DNA of 64,000 nt from CAVSPO01 sp963730005 (GCA_963730005.1 CAVSPO010000018.1:22390-86389), one strand, 5' to 3'; positions 51,011-60,366 are shown, counted from the first letter of the stretch. The notes: generated from the sequence alone by a model not told the origin. Made by a program: numbers and translations.

Positions 51011-52437
51011 ACCGTTCACTGCGCAAGGTCTCGCTGGTGGCCGCGATTCTTTTCTTTTCCCTGCTCATCAACCTGACGTTCAGTTACGTGACGCGCACGG
51101 ACGCGCTGAACAACCGTCCGGAGAACACCCGGATCCGCGACGAGGAGTTCGGTCAGCCTCGCGGGGCCATCCTGGCCAGCAACACGGCGATCGCCGAGAC
51201 GGTGCCGACCGAGGGATCGGGACGTTTCGACTACCAGCGCCGCTACCCCGCCGGCACCGGCTACTCGGTGGTGACCGGTTTCTACTCATACACCTACGGG
51301 CGCTCCGGGCTGGAACAGACCTACAACGCGCAGCTGTCGGGCACTTCCGACTCCCAGGCGCTCGACCGCATCATCGGTTCGATGACGGGCGACCGGCAAC
51401 GGGGAGCCACGCTGCAGACGACTCTGGACCCCAGGGCGCAGGACGCCGCGGTGAAGGCGCTGCGCAACCGCAAGGGTGCGGTGGTGGCGCTGGACTACAC
51501 GACCGGCGCCATCAAGGCCTACGCGGTCAGCCCCACCTTCGACGCCAACGACCTGTCCACCACCGACCTGAAAGCCAGCCAGACCGCCTGGGAGACCCTC
51601 AACGCCGACGCCGGGCGTCCGCTCAGCGACCGCGCCGGCCGCGAGATCTACCCGCCTGGTTCGGTGTTCAAACTCGTCACCGCTGCCGCGGCACTGGAGA
51701 ACGGTTACACGCCTGCCTCGATGATCGCCTCGCCCGACAAGCTGACACTGCCCGGCACCAACACCCAGCTGCCGAATGCCGGCAGCTGCGGAGGGGAGCA
51801 GACCACCTTGTCGAATGCGCTCACCGTCAGCTGCAACACGGCTTTCGCCAACGTCGGCATCGACCTGGGTGCCGACAAGCTGCGCGACCAGGCACGCAAG
51901 TTCGGGTTCGATGCGCCCATCGTGTCGGACGTCAACGCTGTGGCCAGCCGGTTCCCCGCCGCCCCCGACCCGGCACAAACCGGGCTGAGCGCCATCGGCC
52001 AGTTCGATGTGGCGGCAACTCCCTTGCAGATGGCCATGGTTGCCGCCGGCATCGCCAACGACGGGGTGGTCATGGAGCCCTTCTTCGTCTCGGAGATCCG
52101 CAATGACGACCTGTCGGTGCTGCAGACCCACAACCCACGAGAGCTCAGTGCGGCGATCTCACCGGGAAATGCCACCGACCTGCAGAACATGATGGTCAAC
52201 GTCGTCACCAGCGGCACGGGCCGACGGGCCCAGGTGCCCGGGGTGCGGGTGGGCGGCAAGACCGGCACTGCCCAGACTGACGTGAGCCGCAAGAACTACG
52301 CCTGGTTCACCGGTTTCGCCGATGATCCCAAGGTGGCCATCTGCGTCTTCATCGAGGACGATGCCGCACTGGACGACTTGTCCGGCGGTGCAGTGGCCGG
52401 CCCGGTGTTCAAAAGCGTTCTGGAGGCTATGAGATGA
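51007..52437 (+). CDS. pbpA: Class B penicillin-binding protein PbpA (transpeptidase)
   Basis: Membrane-anchored transpeptidase of 476 residues, partner of the SEDS protein. The N-terminal helix (LVAAILFFSLLINLTFSYV) is followed by a dimerisation region and a transpeptidase domain with the three catalytic motifs: SVFK (S-x2-K) in YPPGSVFKLV, SCN (S-x-N) in LTVSCNTAFANVG, and KTGTAQ. It is intact and sits between rodA and pknB as in other actinobacteria. Confidence 0.95.
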   Translation: MNRSLRKVSLVAAILFFSLLINLTFSYVTRTDALNNRPENTRIRDEEFGQPRGAILASNTAIAETVPTEGSGRFDYQRRYPAGTGYSVVTGFYSYTYGRSGLEQTYNAQLSGTSDSQALDRIIGSMTGDRQRGATLQTTLDPRAQDAAVKALRNRKGAVVALDYTTGAIKAYAVSPTFDANDLSTTDLKASQTAWETLNADAGRPLSDRAGREIYPPGSVFKLVTAAAALENGYTPASMIASPDKLTLPGTNTQLPNAGSCGGEQTTLSNALTVSCNTAFANVGIDLGADKLRDQARKFGFDAPIVSDVNAVASRFPAAPDPAQTGLSAIGQFDVAATPLQMAMVAAGIANDGVVMEPFFVSEIRNDDLSVLQTHNPRELSAAISPGNATDLQNMMVNVVTSGTGRRAQVPGVRVGGKTGTAQTDVSRKNYAWFTGFADDPKVAICVFIEDDAALDDLSGGAVAGPVFKSVLEAMR

Positions 52438-52459
52438 CAGCCGGGAAGGGGGCGATCCG

Positions 52460-54250
52460 ATGACCGGGAACATTGTGCTCGGAGATCGCTACAAACTCGA
52501 CAGAGTGATCGGGCGAGGCGGGATGGCCGAGGTCTGGAGCGGCCTGGACCTCAGGTTGGACCGGATGGTGGCGGTCAAGAGGCTGCGCGTCGACCTCGCC
52601 ACCGACCCCACCTTTCAGGCGCGCTTCCAGCGCGAGGCCCAGTCTGCCGCCTCCCTGAACCACCCCAACGTCGTCAGTGTGTACGACACCGGCGAACAGG
52701 CGGACTCCCAGTCCGGGGTTGCCGTGCCCTACATCGTGATGGAGCTGGTGGAGGGCCACACCCTCAAGGACATCCTCAAGGACGGGCGCCGCATCGTCCC
52801 CGAGAAGGCCCTGGAGTTCAGCATGGGCGTGCTGGACGCCCTCAGCTACTCCCACCGCAACGGCATCATCCATCGCGACATCAAACCGGCGAACGTGATG
52901 ATCACCCCCACCGGTCAGGTCAAGGTGATGGACTTCGGGATCGCCCGGGCCGTCGCCGACACGTCCGCGACGATGACCCAGACGGCTGCCGTGATCGGCA
53001 CTGCCCAGTACCTGTCGCCCGAACAGGCCCGCGGCGAGACGGTGGACGCTCGCAGCGACATCTACTCGTCCGGTTGCCTGCTCTACGAACTGCTGACCGG
53101 CCGGCCGCCCTTCATCGGCGACTCCCCCGTGTCGGTGGCCTATCAGCACGTCCGCGAAGCTCCGGTGCCGCCCAGCCGACTGGACCCCGAGATCACTCCC
53201 GAGATGGAAGCGATCACGCTCAAGGCCCTGGCCAAGGACCCTGCGGACCGCTACCAGAGTGCGCGTGAAATGCGGGAGGACATCGCGAGGCTGCTGAACG
53301 GCGAACCGGTGACGGCGCAGCTGCCCTTGCTGCCCCTCGAGGCCGAGCCGGGAGCGACCCAGATCCTGCCGCCACGAGCGCTGATCGAGCCGTCCGACAC
53401 GGCGGTCACTGCCGTTCAGGAGGCGCCGGTCAGCCAGGGCAGACGGGGGCTTTCGACGGCGTCCCGGATCCTGGTGTTCCTGCTGGTCACGATCATGGCC
53501 GTGGCCGGCTTCTTCGTGTGGCGCTGGAACCAGCCGTCACCCCAGGATGAGCTGATCATCGTGCCGCGGGTCATCGGGTACGCCGAGGAGGCGGCGAAGT
53601 CGATGCTGATCACCTCGAAGCTCACCCCCGAGGTGTTGTACGCCGAGGGCCCTGCTGCCACCAAGAACCAGGTGACCCAACAGAGTCCCCGGGAGAACCT
53701 GGAGGTGCGCGTCGGAAGCACCGTCACCATCACCATCAACACCGGACCCAAACAGACGGCGATTCCCGACGTCGTGGGCGCACAGGAGGCCGACGCCCGC
53801 AAGGCGTTGCTGGCCGCCGGCTTCACCAACGTCGACTCCCAGCAGGCCACCAGCGAACCCAACTCATACGTGCGCGGACAGGTGACCGCAGTGTCGCCCA
53901 ACGTCGACGTGCTGGCTGCGACCACCGACAAGATCACGCTGACCGTGGCTACCGGCCAGTCGCAGATGCCGACACTGACGAACATGGATCAGGCCGCAGC
54001 TTCCCAGGTCGCCAACCGGGCCGGGTTCTTCAACTTGAACGTCACCAAACGAGAGACCGAGGACGCCAGGGCGGGCGAGGTCATCGAGCAGTCGCCCGAG
54101 GCGGGCGTGCTGCACGACCGTACTGCGAGGGTGACGATCGTGGTGGCCGAGGCTCCCCCGGAGCCGCGCCCGACGGCCTCCGAATCCGCTCCCGGATCGC
54201 CAAGTCAGACCCGTTCGGGCCGCCCGGAAAGCGCCACTCCGTCCCCATGA
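52460..54250 (+). CDS. pknB: PASTA-domain Ser/Thr protein kinase PknB
   Basis: Receptor-type kinase of 596 residues. The kinase domain (~10-275) has GRGGMAEVW, VAVKRLR, HRDIKPANV and DFGIARAV. A transmembrane helix near 335-355 (ILVFLLVTIMAVAGFFVW) is followed by three PASTA repeats (~365-565) that should sense muropeptides outside, and a short Pro/Ser tail. It is the only kinase in the cluster; the pknA gene found between pbpA and pknB in mycobacteria is absent. The stop overlaps the trpG-like start. Confidence 0.95.
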   Translation: MTGNIVLGDRYKLDRVIGRGGMAEVWSGLDLRLDRMVAVKRLRVDLATDPTFQARFQREAQSAASLNHPNVVSVYDTGEQADSQSGVAVPYIVMELVEGHTLKDILKDGRRIVPEKALEFSMGVLDALSYSHRNGIIHRDIKPANVMITPTGQVKVMDFGIARAVADTSATMTQTAAVIGTAQYLSPEQARGETVDARSDIYSSGCLLYELLTGRPPFIGDSPVSVAYQHVREAPVPPSRLDPEITPEMEAITLKALAKDPADRYQSAREMREDIARLLNGEPVTAQLPLLPLEAEPGATQILPPRALIEPSDTAVTAVQEAPVSQGRRGLSTASRILVFLLVTIMAVAGFFVWRWNQPSPQDELIIVPRVIGYAEEAAKSMLITSKLTPEVLYAEGPAATKNQVTQQSPRENLEVRVGSTVTITINTGPKQTAIPDVVGAQEADARKALLAAGFTNVDSQQATSEPNSYVRGQVTAVSPNVDVLAATTDKITLTVATGQSQMPTLTNMDQAAASQVANRAGFFNLNVTKRETEDARAGEVIEQSPEAGVLHDRTARVTIVVAEAPPEPRPTASESAPGSPSQTRSGRPESATPSP

Positions 54251-54915
54251 GCCCCCAGCGCGCCTCGATTCTGGTGATCGACAACTACGACTCGTTCGTC
54301 TACAACCTGGTGCAGTACCTGGCCCAGATCGGCAGCGACGTCGAGGTCTGGCGCAACGACGATCCGCGGTTCTCGACACCTGGCTGGTACGAGGCCTTCG
54401 ACGGGATCCTGCTGTCGCCGGGGCCCGGCACCCCCGAGGATGCAGGGGTCTGCATCGAAGCCGTCCGTACCGTGTGCACGCCTGCCCACCAGATCCCCAT
54501 CTTTGGTGTCTGCCTCGGGCTGCAGTCCATCGGCGTCGCCTACGGCGGGGTGGTGGGCCGCGCCCCCGAACTGGTGCACGGCAAGACGTCCCCCATCCAT
54601 CACGACGGTCGGGGTGTCTTCACAGGCCTGCCAAGTCCGATGACGGCCACCCGCTACCACTCACTGGCGTTGCAGCCCGAGTCGTTGCCCGCCTGCCTGG
54701 AGGTCAGCGCCACCACCAGCAGCGGAATCATCATGGCGGTGCGCCACCGTGACCTGCCGGTGGAGGCCGTGCAGTTCCACCCAGAGTCCGTGCTCACCGA
54801 GGGCGGCTACCAGCTGCTCGCGAACTGGCTGGCCAGCTGCGGCGACGAGGACGCGCCCAGGCGCGCCGCCGGGCTGAGCCCGCTGATGTCGCTCCCCCAG
54901 CGCCCCACCAGCTGA
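54247..54915 (+). CDS. Class I glutamine amidotransferase (anthranilate/aminodeoxychorismate synthase component II)
   Basis: TrpG/PabA-type amidotransferase of 222 residues that supplies ammonia to a chorismate-using partner. The motifs are VIDNYDSFVYNLVQYL, LLSPGPGTPEDAG (oxyanion strand), the nucleophile block FGVCLGLQSIG, and VQFHPESVLTEGG with the catalytic His-Glu. A gene of this type next to pknB is conserved in actinobacteria. Whether it serves tryptophan or folate synthesis cannot be decided here. Confidence 0.88.
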   Translation: MSPQRASILVIDNYDSFVYNLVQYLAQIGSDVEVWRNDDPRFSTPGWYEAFDGILLSPGPGTPEDAGVCIEAVRTVCTPAHQIPIFGVCLGLQSIGVAYGGVVGRAPELVHGKTSPIHHDGRGVFTGLPSPMTATRYHSLALQPESLPACLEVSATTSSGIIMAVRHRDLPVEAVQFHPESVLTEGGYQLLANWLASCGDEDAPRRAAGLSPLMSLPQRPTS

Positions 54916-54960
54916 CCAGGTCCAGAACCCTCGGTCAGCAGCCCGGCCGGCTGCCGCGCA

Positions 54961-55281
54961 TCAGCCCAGCTGAGCCAGCGCCTCGTCCAGCACCTGCTGG
55001 TTGGTCGGTCGCACCACCCTGGCCACCTCGACCCCGTCCCGGAGAAAAACCAGGGTGGGCCACAACTTGACCCGGAACGACCTGCCGAGCGGGCGTCCCT
55101 TGCCGTCCTCCACCTGGATGCGCCGCACGTCAGGGCGGGCCGCCAGCGCCGCCTCGATGTGCCGGCCGGCTGCCCGGCAGTAGCCGCACCAGTCGGTGCC
55201 GAACGCCACCACGACAGGCCCGGTCATGGCGTCGATCTCGGCGCGGTCAGGTTGTTCTTCGAGGTAGCCCAGGGTGCCCAT
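54961..55281 (-). CDS. Thioredoxin-like protein with WCGYC motif
   Basis: Small thiol-redox protein of 106 residues starting at the ATG at 55281. The active site reads FGTDWCGYCRAAGRH, and a cis-proline segment KLWPTLVFLRDG follows, as in thioredoxin. There is no signal peptide, so it should act in the cytosol. A longer frame upstream to 55356 is less likely to be used. Confidence 0.85.
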   Translation of the reverse strand: MGTLGYLEEQPDRAEIDAMTGPVVVAFGTDWCGYCRAAGRHIEAALAARPDVRRIQVEDGKGRPLGRSFRVKLWPTLVFLRDGVEVARVVRPTNQQVLDEALAQLG

Positions 55282-55379
55282 GGGAGCGAGTCTACGGAGC
55301 CTGTCGACGTCGGTGAACCTTGACCCGTTGCTGTCTGACGGGGGTGCACCCGGCATTGGCTGAGCCCCCTACAGCAGTG

Positions 55380-55410
55380 GAGCCCCGACCGCAGACTGCG
55401 ATCGGGGCTC
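55380..55410 (-). terminator. Terminator after the short alcohol dehydrogenase
   Basis: GAGCCCCGA at 55380-55388 and TCGGGGCTC at 55402-55410 form a perfect 9-bp stem with partial inner pairing, 13 bp beyond the stop of the minus-strand dehydrogenase. Confidence 0.7.
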
Positions 55411-55423
55411 TGCCTGGGTGCGG

Positions 55424-56380
55424 CTAGGCGCCGAAGCGTGCGACGAGGCGCCCGGTCACCTGGTTCGCCGCGAGTCTGTCGAGGCCGGTGCCGATCTCCT
55501 CAAAGGCGATTTCCTCGTAAGCGGGAGTGATCTCGCCGCTGCGCATCAACTCGTAGACCTCTTCGATGTCTTGCACCGTGCCGCCGAGCGAGCCGACGAG
55601 GGTCCTGCCGAGGATGGTGTTGGTGGCGACTGTGAAGGTGGGTTTGCCGAGACCGACCTGCACCACGCGACCACCGCGCTTGACCGCGCTCAGTGCCTTC
55701 TGCGTTGTGTCGAACCCGGCGTAGTCGACGATCAGGTCGAACGAGCCGCCGACCATCGGGTTCACGTTCGACATCCACTCAGCCGCGTCGCGCACGCAGT
55801 CCGTGACACCCACCTCCAGGGCGAGCGGCCACACGTCTTCCTTCATCTCAGCGACGTGCACCTCTGCGCCGGCGAGCACGGCCGCGCGGGCACCGATCTG
55901 GCCGAGACCGCCGAAACCGATCACACCGACTTTCATGCCAGCGGCCGCGCGACCCTCCTTGATCATCGCGTGGTACGAGGTCATCCCCGCATCGGTTGCG
56001 AGAGCGGCCAGAGAGAGATCGAGCCCAGCGGGCACCCGTGCGAGATCGCGGTAGTCGGCGGCGAGCTTGTCGGCGAACCCGCCCGGGGTGAACATGCCGA
56101 GTGGCGGCTGCACGCCCGACGAGCAGACACCCACCACGTCACCGATCTCGAACCCGACCACCTCAGAGCCGAGGGCCGAGATGATCCCGGCGTTCTCATG
56201 CCCCTGCGTCATCGGCAGGTACGGCATGGTGGAGTCGCCGACCTGCATGTACATGACATCGGAGTGGCAGAGCCCTGCGGCTTTCACATCGATGATGACC
56301 TGGGTTGGTGCGGGCGTCGGCGCTTCAACCTCGTTCAACTGGATCGGCTGCTGCTTGCCCATGTATTGCCATGCCCGCAT
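55424..56380 (-). CDS. Medium-chain alcohol dehydrogenase lacking the structural zinc loop
   Basis: NAD(P)-dependent medium-chain dehydrogenase. The catalytic-zinc segment GLCHSDVMYMQVG and TQGHENAGIIS and the Rossmann motif VIGFGGLGQIG are clear. The usual four-cysteine structural-zinc lobe is reduced to GVCSSGVQPPLGMFTPGG with one cysteine, and the protein is only 318 residues instead of about 340-350. The frame is intact, so this is a deletion-like variant rather than a broken gene. The ATG at 56380 follows AAGGAGA. The substrate is unknown. Confidence 0.82.
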   Translation of the reverse strand: MRAWQYMGKQQPIQLNEVEAPTPAPTQVIIDVKAAGLCHSDVMYMQVGDSTMPYLPMTQGHENAGIISALGSEVVGFEIGDVVGVCSSGVQPPLGMFTPGGFADKLAADYRDLARVPAGLDLSLAALATDAGMTSYHAMIKEGRAAAGMKVGVIGFGGLGQIGARAAVLAGAEVHVAEMKEDVWPLALEVGVTDCVRDAAEWMSNVNPMVGGSFDLIVDYAGFDTTQKALSAVKRGGRVVQVGLGKPTFTVATNTILGRTLVGSLGGTVQDIEEVYELMRSGEITPAYEEIAFEEIGTGLDRLAANQVTGRLVARFGA

Positions 56381-56556
56381 GGTGTTCTCCTTGTTTCGAA
56401 TCGAGTCGGTTGTTCGGCGGCCGAACCGGGTGCCACCGCCGGTCGGCAGGAGGAACGAAGGGTCGACGCCCAAGAAGGAACCAGCTTATGGCCCTTCGAC
56501 CAGTGAAGATGCGCCCCGGCCCAGGCATGCGGCTCCCGCGCTGATTGGAGACCGCC

Positions 56557-57297
56557 TCAGCGCCTGGGTGTGGCGTGCGTCATGGCGACGGCACCCTCGT
56601 AGGCCGGCATCGCGACGTTGGCCAGGCGTTGCTGCTGGTAACCGAGCTGGTAGGCGCGGGTGTACTCGCGGTAGATCTTCAGGTACGGATCGCTGTCCAG
56701 CGACGCTTCCAGTGCTGCCTGGCCGCCGATCGCGGTGATCACGTAGGGCGGTGCGTAGGGCACGCCGTCGAGCACCACGGTGTTGCCGACGCACTTGATC
56801 CCAGTGGTGGCTATGACGCGACGGCCCTGGATCGTCATGGCCTCCGCGCCACCCGCCCACAAGGCGTTGGCGACGTGTTGGATGTCCTGCTGGTGCACCA
56901 CCAGCAGGTCCTCGTCGACGCCGGCCGGCTGCACGTCCAGCGGGGCGTCGGTGAGGGTCACCCGCACCGCCGGCCCGGACACTGCCTGCAGCCCGATCAG
57001 CGGGTCGGGGGTGCCGCCGGGGGCCGGGGCGAGGGAGTCCTGCGCCTCACCCAGCTGCTGCACCTCGGCGCGCAACGACGCCACCGCCGCTGCCTGGCGT
57101 TGATTGCTCCTGGCCTGGTCATCCACCAACACGGCGAGATCATCAGTGCGGGTGGGCCGCAGGTCATCACCGCGCGAGACGACTGCGCTGGCCGTCATCA
57201 GGGCACCGGCCAGCAGACAGACAAGACCGGTGAGCAGTTTGGGCCCGAGTCGGTCGCGACGCCGGGACGCGGTGCCCTGGCGCGGCTGCTCGTCCAC
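56557..57297 (-). CDS. DUF881 membrane-anchored protein
   Basis: Actinobacterial DUF881 protein of 246 residues: a short cytosolic start, one transmembrane helix (LLTGLVCLLAGALMTASAVV), a short coiled coil (NQRQAAAVASLRAEVQQLGE) and an extracytoplasmic domain with VTLTDAPLD, DLLVVHQQDIQHVANALWAGGAEAM and VGNTVVLDGVPYAPPYVI. Such genes lie near crgA and pknB in many actinobacteria; their function is unknown, probably in cell division or envelope growth. The start is a GTG at 57297. It is divergent from crgA. Confidence 0.9.
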   Translation of the reverse strand: MDEQPRQGTASRRRDRLGPKLLTGLVCLLAGALMTASAVVSRGDDLRPTRTDDLAVLVDDQARSNQRQAAAVASLRAEVQQLGEAQDSLAPAPGGTPDPLIGLQAVSGPAVRVTLTDAPLDVQPAGVDEDLLVVHQQDIQHVANALWAGGAEAMTIQGRRVIATTGIKCVGNTVVLDGVPYAPPYVITAIGGQAALEASLDSDPYLKIYREYTRAYQLGYQQQRLANVAMPAYEGAVAMTHATPRR

Positions 57298-57427
57298 CTG
57301 GTTCCTGTCCCGGCGCTGGGCGCCTGTGCGTGTGAGCCCGGCACAGTGCGCCGGAGTGACCCCGGATGGGAGTTTCCGGGGGCTTCAACTAGGCTACAAG
57401 CAGAAATCATCGGTTGGAGGAGCGCCA

Positions 57428-57715
57428 GTGCCCGAGTCGAAGGTCCGCAAGGAAGCAGCCGCGAAGAAGTCCTACAAGCGCGCGGGGAAAGCCCAGCAGG
57501 CCCAGAAGAGCAACATCGCCAACCGCTTGAGCGCCACCCGCGACTGGGTGCCCTACGTGTTCGTCCCGCTGCTCATCCTCGGCGCGTTGTGGCTTGTGGT
57601 CTTCTACATCGCCGGCTCCACCATCGGCTTCATGGTCACTTTGGGCAACTGGAACTTCCTGGTCGGCATCGGGCTCATCGCCACCGGCTTCGGGTTCGCA
57701 ACCCTCTGGAAGTGA
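57428..57715 (+). CDS. crgA: Cell division protein CrgA
   Basis: Small membrane protein of 95 residues with two transmembrane helices (FVPLLILGALWLVVFYIAG and FLVGIGLIATGFGFATLW) and a basic, lysine-rich cytosolic N-terminus. CrgA organises septal and elongation proteins in actinobacteria. The GTG at 57428 follows GGAGGAG. It is convergent with lysS. Confidence 0.93.
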   Translation: MPESKVRKEAAAKKSYKRAGKAQQAQKSNIANRLSATRDWVPYVFVPLLILGALWLVVFYIAGSTIGFMVTLGNWNFLVGIGLIATGFGFATLWK

Positions 57716-57753
57716 CCCCCCGCTCCGGCCCTGCTGCGGCAGCAGCAGCCGAA

Positions 57754-59277
57754 TCAACCCTGCGGGCGCAGCAGCGGGAACAGGATGGTCTCGCGGATGC
57801 CCTTCTCGGTGAACATCATGACAAGCCGGTCCACACCCAGACCCATGCCACCCATGGGCGGCGCGCCCTGCTCCAGTGCGGCCAGGAAGTCCTCGTCGAG
57901 CTGCATGGCCTCGTGATCACCGCGGGCCGCCAACAGTGACTGCTTGACCAGCACCTCGCGCTGGATCACGGGATCGATCAGCTCGCTGAAGCCGGTGCCG
58001 CGCTCCATGCCACCGATGACGAGGTCCCAGGCCTCGATCAAGCCGGGCTTGCTGCGATGACCACGGGCCAGCGGCTGGGCGATCTCGGGGAAGTCGCAGA
58101 CGAACGTCGGCTGCAGCAGGTCCTTCTCGACGAGCTCCCCGAACAGTTCGACGGTCAGCTTCTGGTCGCTCCAGAAGGGGTCGTAGGCCACGTTGGTGGC
58201 GTCGGCGATGCGCTGCAGCACGTGCAGCGGCGTCTGGGGGGTGAGCTCCTCCCCCAGCTTGGCCGAGAGTCCCTCGTGCACCGGCAGCCAAGCCCACTCG
58301 CCATCCAGGTCGATGACGCCGTTCCCGGTCTCGATCTGGTGCATGTCGAGCGCGTCGGCGACCGCCATGATGACGTCCTTGAGCAGCTGGGCGATGGTGA
58401 ACTGATCGCCCCAGCTCTGATAGGCCTCCAGCATGGTGAACTCGGGGCTGTGTGAGCTGTCCACGCCCTCGTTGCGGAAGACCCGGCCGAGCTCGTAGAC
58501 GCGATCTGCGCCACCCACCATCACGCGCTTGAGGTAGAGCTCCAGCGCGATCCGCAGGTACATGTCGAGGTCGAAGGCGTTCAGGTGGGTCTGGAACGGA
58601 CGCGCCGCGGCGCCACCGTGCAGCAACTGCAACATGGGGGTCTCGACCTCGATGTAGCCGTCGTTGTCGAGGGTGTTGCGGATCGTCCGGGTGATGATCG
58701 CCCGGGTGCGCACCATCTCGCGTGCCTCCCGGCGCACGATGAGGTCCGAGTAGCGTTGCCGCACCCGCGCCTCCTCCGACAGGTCGGCGTGCAGCGTGGG
58801 CAGCGGACGCAGCGCCTTGCTGGCAAGCTGCCATTCGGTGGCCAGCACCGACAGCTCACCACGCTTGCTCGAGATCACCCGGCCCTTGATCAGGACGAAA
58901 TCACCGAGGTCGATGTCGGCCTTCCAGCCGGCCAGCCCCTCGTCGCCCACTTCGGCCAGGCTCAGCATCACCTGCAGCCGTTCACCGTCGTCGTCGAGGG
59001 TGAAGCCGTCCTGAAGGGTGGCGAAACAGAGCTTGCCGGTGTTGCGGATGAACATGACGCGCCCACCCACCGTCACGACGTCCTGAGTCTCCTCGCCGGC
59101 GGTCAGGCTGCCCCACCGGGCGCGCACCTCGGCGAGGGTCTGCTCGCGGCGCAACTCACAGGGGTAGGCTTCCCGTCCCTCGTCGAGAATGCGTTGGCGC
59201 TTGTCGAGACGCACCTTCGTCTGCTCAGTGACCTCATGGGCGAAGGCGGTGGCGTCGGTGTGCTGCGGTTCGTTCAC
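57754..59277 (-). CDS. lysS: Lysyl-tRNA synthetase, class II
   Basis: Charges tRNA-Lys. The 507-residue product has the N-terminal anticodon-binding OB domain (VTVGGRVMFIRNTGKLCFATLQDG) and the class II core: motif 2 VYELGRVFRNEGVDSSHSPEFTMLE and motif 3 GMGLGVDRLVMMF near the C-terminus. The N-terminal extension before the OB fold is moderately long and acidic. The gene is intact. Confidence 0.95.
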   Translation of the reverse strand: MNEPQHTDATAFAHEVTEQTKVRLDKRQRILDEGREAYPCELRREQTLAEVRARWGSLTAGEETQDVVTVGGRVMFIRNTGKLCFATLQDGFTLDDDGERLQVMLSLAEVGDEGLAGWKADIDLGDFVLIKGRVISSKRGELSVLATEWQLASKALRPLPTLHADLSEEARVRQRYSDLIVRREAREMVRTRAIITRTIRNTLDNDGYIEVETPMLQLLHGGAAARPFQTHLNAFDLDMYLRIALELYLKRVMVGGADRVYELGRVFRNEGVDSSHSPEFTMLEAYQSWGDQFTIAQLLKDVIMAVADALDMHQIETGNGVIDLDGEWAWLPVHEGLSAKLGEELTPQTPLHVLQRIADATNVAYDPFWSDQKLTVELFGELVEKDLLQPTFVCDFPEIAQPLARGHRSKPGLIEAWDLVIGGMERGTGFSELIDPVIQREVLVKQSLLAARGDHEAMQLDEDFLAALEQGAPPMGGMGLGVDRLVMMFTEKGIRETILFPLLRPQG

Positions 59278-59395
59278 CCGCTCAGCCTACCGAGAGGCCG
59301 TGTCGGGACGAATTCAGCTGTTGGGCGGTGCTGAGGACGAGTCGGCGACCAGCCGCTCGGTGCCGTGGTGATAACAGGCGAGATATCATGGGTGC

Positions 59396-59857
59396 ATGCA
59401 GGAGCGTTCGTTTTCCGATCGGCTGAAGTTGCGGCGTGCAGCGACCGGGTTGACCCAGCGGCAACTGGCCGATCTGTCCGGGGTGAGGCAACCACTGATC
59501 GCGGCGATCGAGCGGGGCACGAGGGCGCCGTCCGACGCCACCAGGGCCGCCCTGGAACGCGCGCTTCGGGTGCGGCCGTCGGTGCTGCTGCGCGCCAGGC
59601 GTGACGACGTGTTGGCCGCTCTCGCGAGGGTCGGGGTCAAAGAGCCCCAGGTGTTCGGCTCGGTAGCACGGGGCGACGACGACCCGGATTCGGACATCGA
59701 CCTGCTCGTCACCTTCCCACCCGAGGCTGACATCGTGACGTTGCTGACCCTGGAAGAAGAGTTGGCTGGTCTCCTCACCGTTCCAGTGGACGTGGTGTCG
59801 TCGGGCAGTTCCGGCCGCGTCCTTGACCGCGCCCGCGCCGAGGCGGTCCCGCTGTGA
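59396..59857 (+). CDS. mntA: HTH-fused MNT nucleotidyltransferase antitoxin
   Basis: An N-terminal XRE-type helix-turn-helix (LKLRRAATGLTQRQLADLSG, residues ~8-60) is fused to a minimal nucleotidyltransferase with the GS-x10-D-x-D motif (FGSVARGDDDPDSDIDLLV). In studied HepT-MntA pairs the MNT protein AMPylates and silences the HEPN RNase. The HTH part suggests that it also controls its own promoter, and the AT-rich GATATCATG region just upstream could be the binding site. It overlaps the HEPN gene by 4 bp (GTGA). Confidence 0.85.
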   Translation: MQERSFSDRLKLRRAATGLTQRQLADLSGVRQPLIAAIERGTRAPSDATRAALERALRVRPSVLLRARRDDVLAALARVGVKEPQVFGSVARGDDDPDSDIDLLVTFPPEADIVTLLTLEEELAGLLTVPVDVVSSGSSGRVLDRARAEAVPL

Positions 59858-60242
59858 CCAGCCCGGCGGAGGGATCCGCTATCCGCAACGGCGAGGTCGG
59901 CGCTGATCGGGAGGGCCGGGTCGACCGGCGCTTGGGGGACCTGGCCGAGTTCGTGCGAGAAGCCGCGTACCTGACCAGCAAGGGGCGGAAGCCTACCTCG
60001 CGGATTCGATGGAGGGTGCCCTGTTGCGCAATGCCGGCGAGCGGATCCTGATCAAGGTGGCGACCGTTGCGGAGAAGCTGCCTCAGGCGTTCAAGGACAC
60101 GTGTCCCGATGTTGACTGGCAGGGGATCAACCGCATGCGGAATCTGGTTGCCCACCACTACGACAGGGTCAGTCACGACCTGGTGTGGACGGCACTCAGC
60201 GTCCGCCTCCCCGAACTCGGCTCGAGGCTGTCCACGAACTGA
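59854..60242 (+). CDS. hepT: HEPN-domain toxin (HepT/DUF86), frameshifted
   Basis: Probable HepT-type RNase toxin. The start is a GTG overlapping mntA. The N-terminal part (VDRRLGDLAEFVREAAYLTS) and C-terminal part (ILIKVATVAEKLPQAFKDT, then RNLVAHHY) are in different frames, with one base lost near 59990-60000; restoring it gives GGEAYLADSMEGALLRN. The catalytic R-x4-H-x-Y motif is intact in RNLVAHHY. The length of ~129 codons is normal. The gene is either an inactive toxin or has a sequencing indel. Confidence 0.8.
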
Positions 60243-60366
60243 GCTCCGCTTGCTGCTGACCCGAACGCGCGGCGTTGCCGGCCCGGGTTAAGCTGGTGGG
60301 CACTGCGCGCCGGCCTGACAACCCCTTCGATCAGGCCCTGCTGCGCTGACGCGCTCTGGGGGGCCG

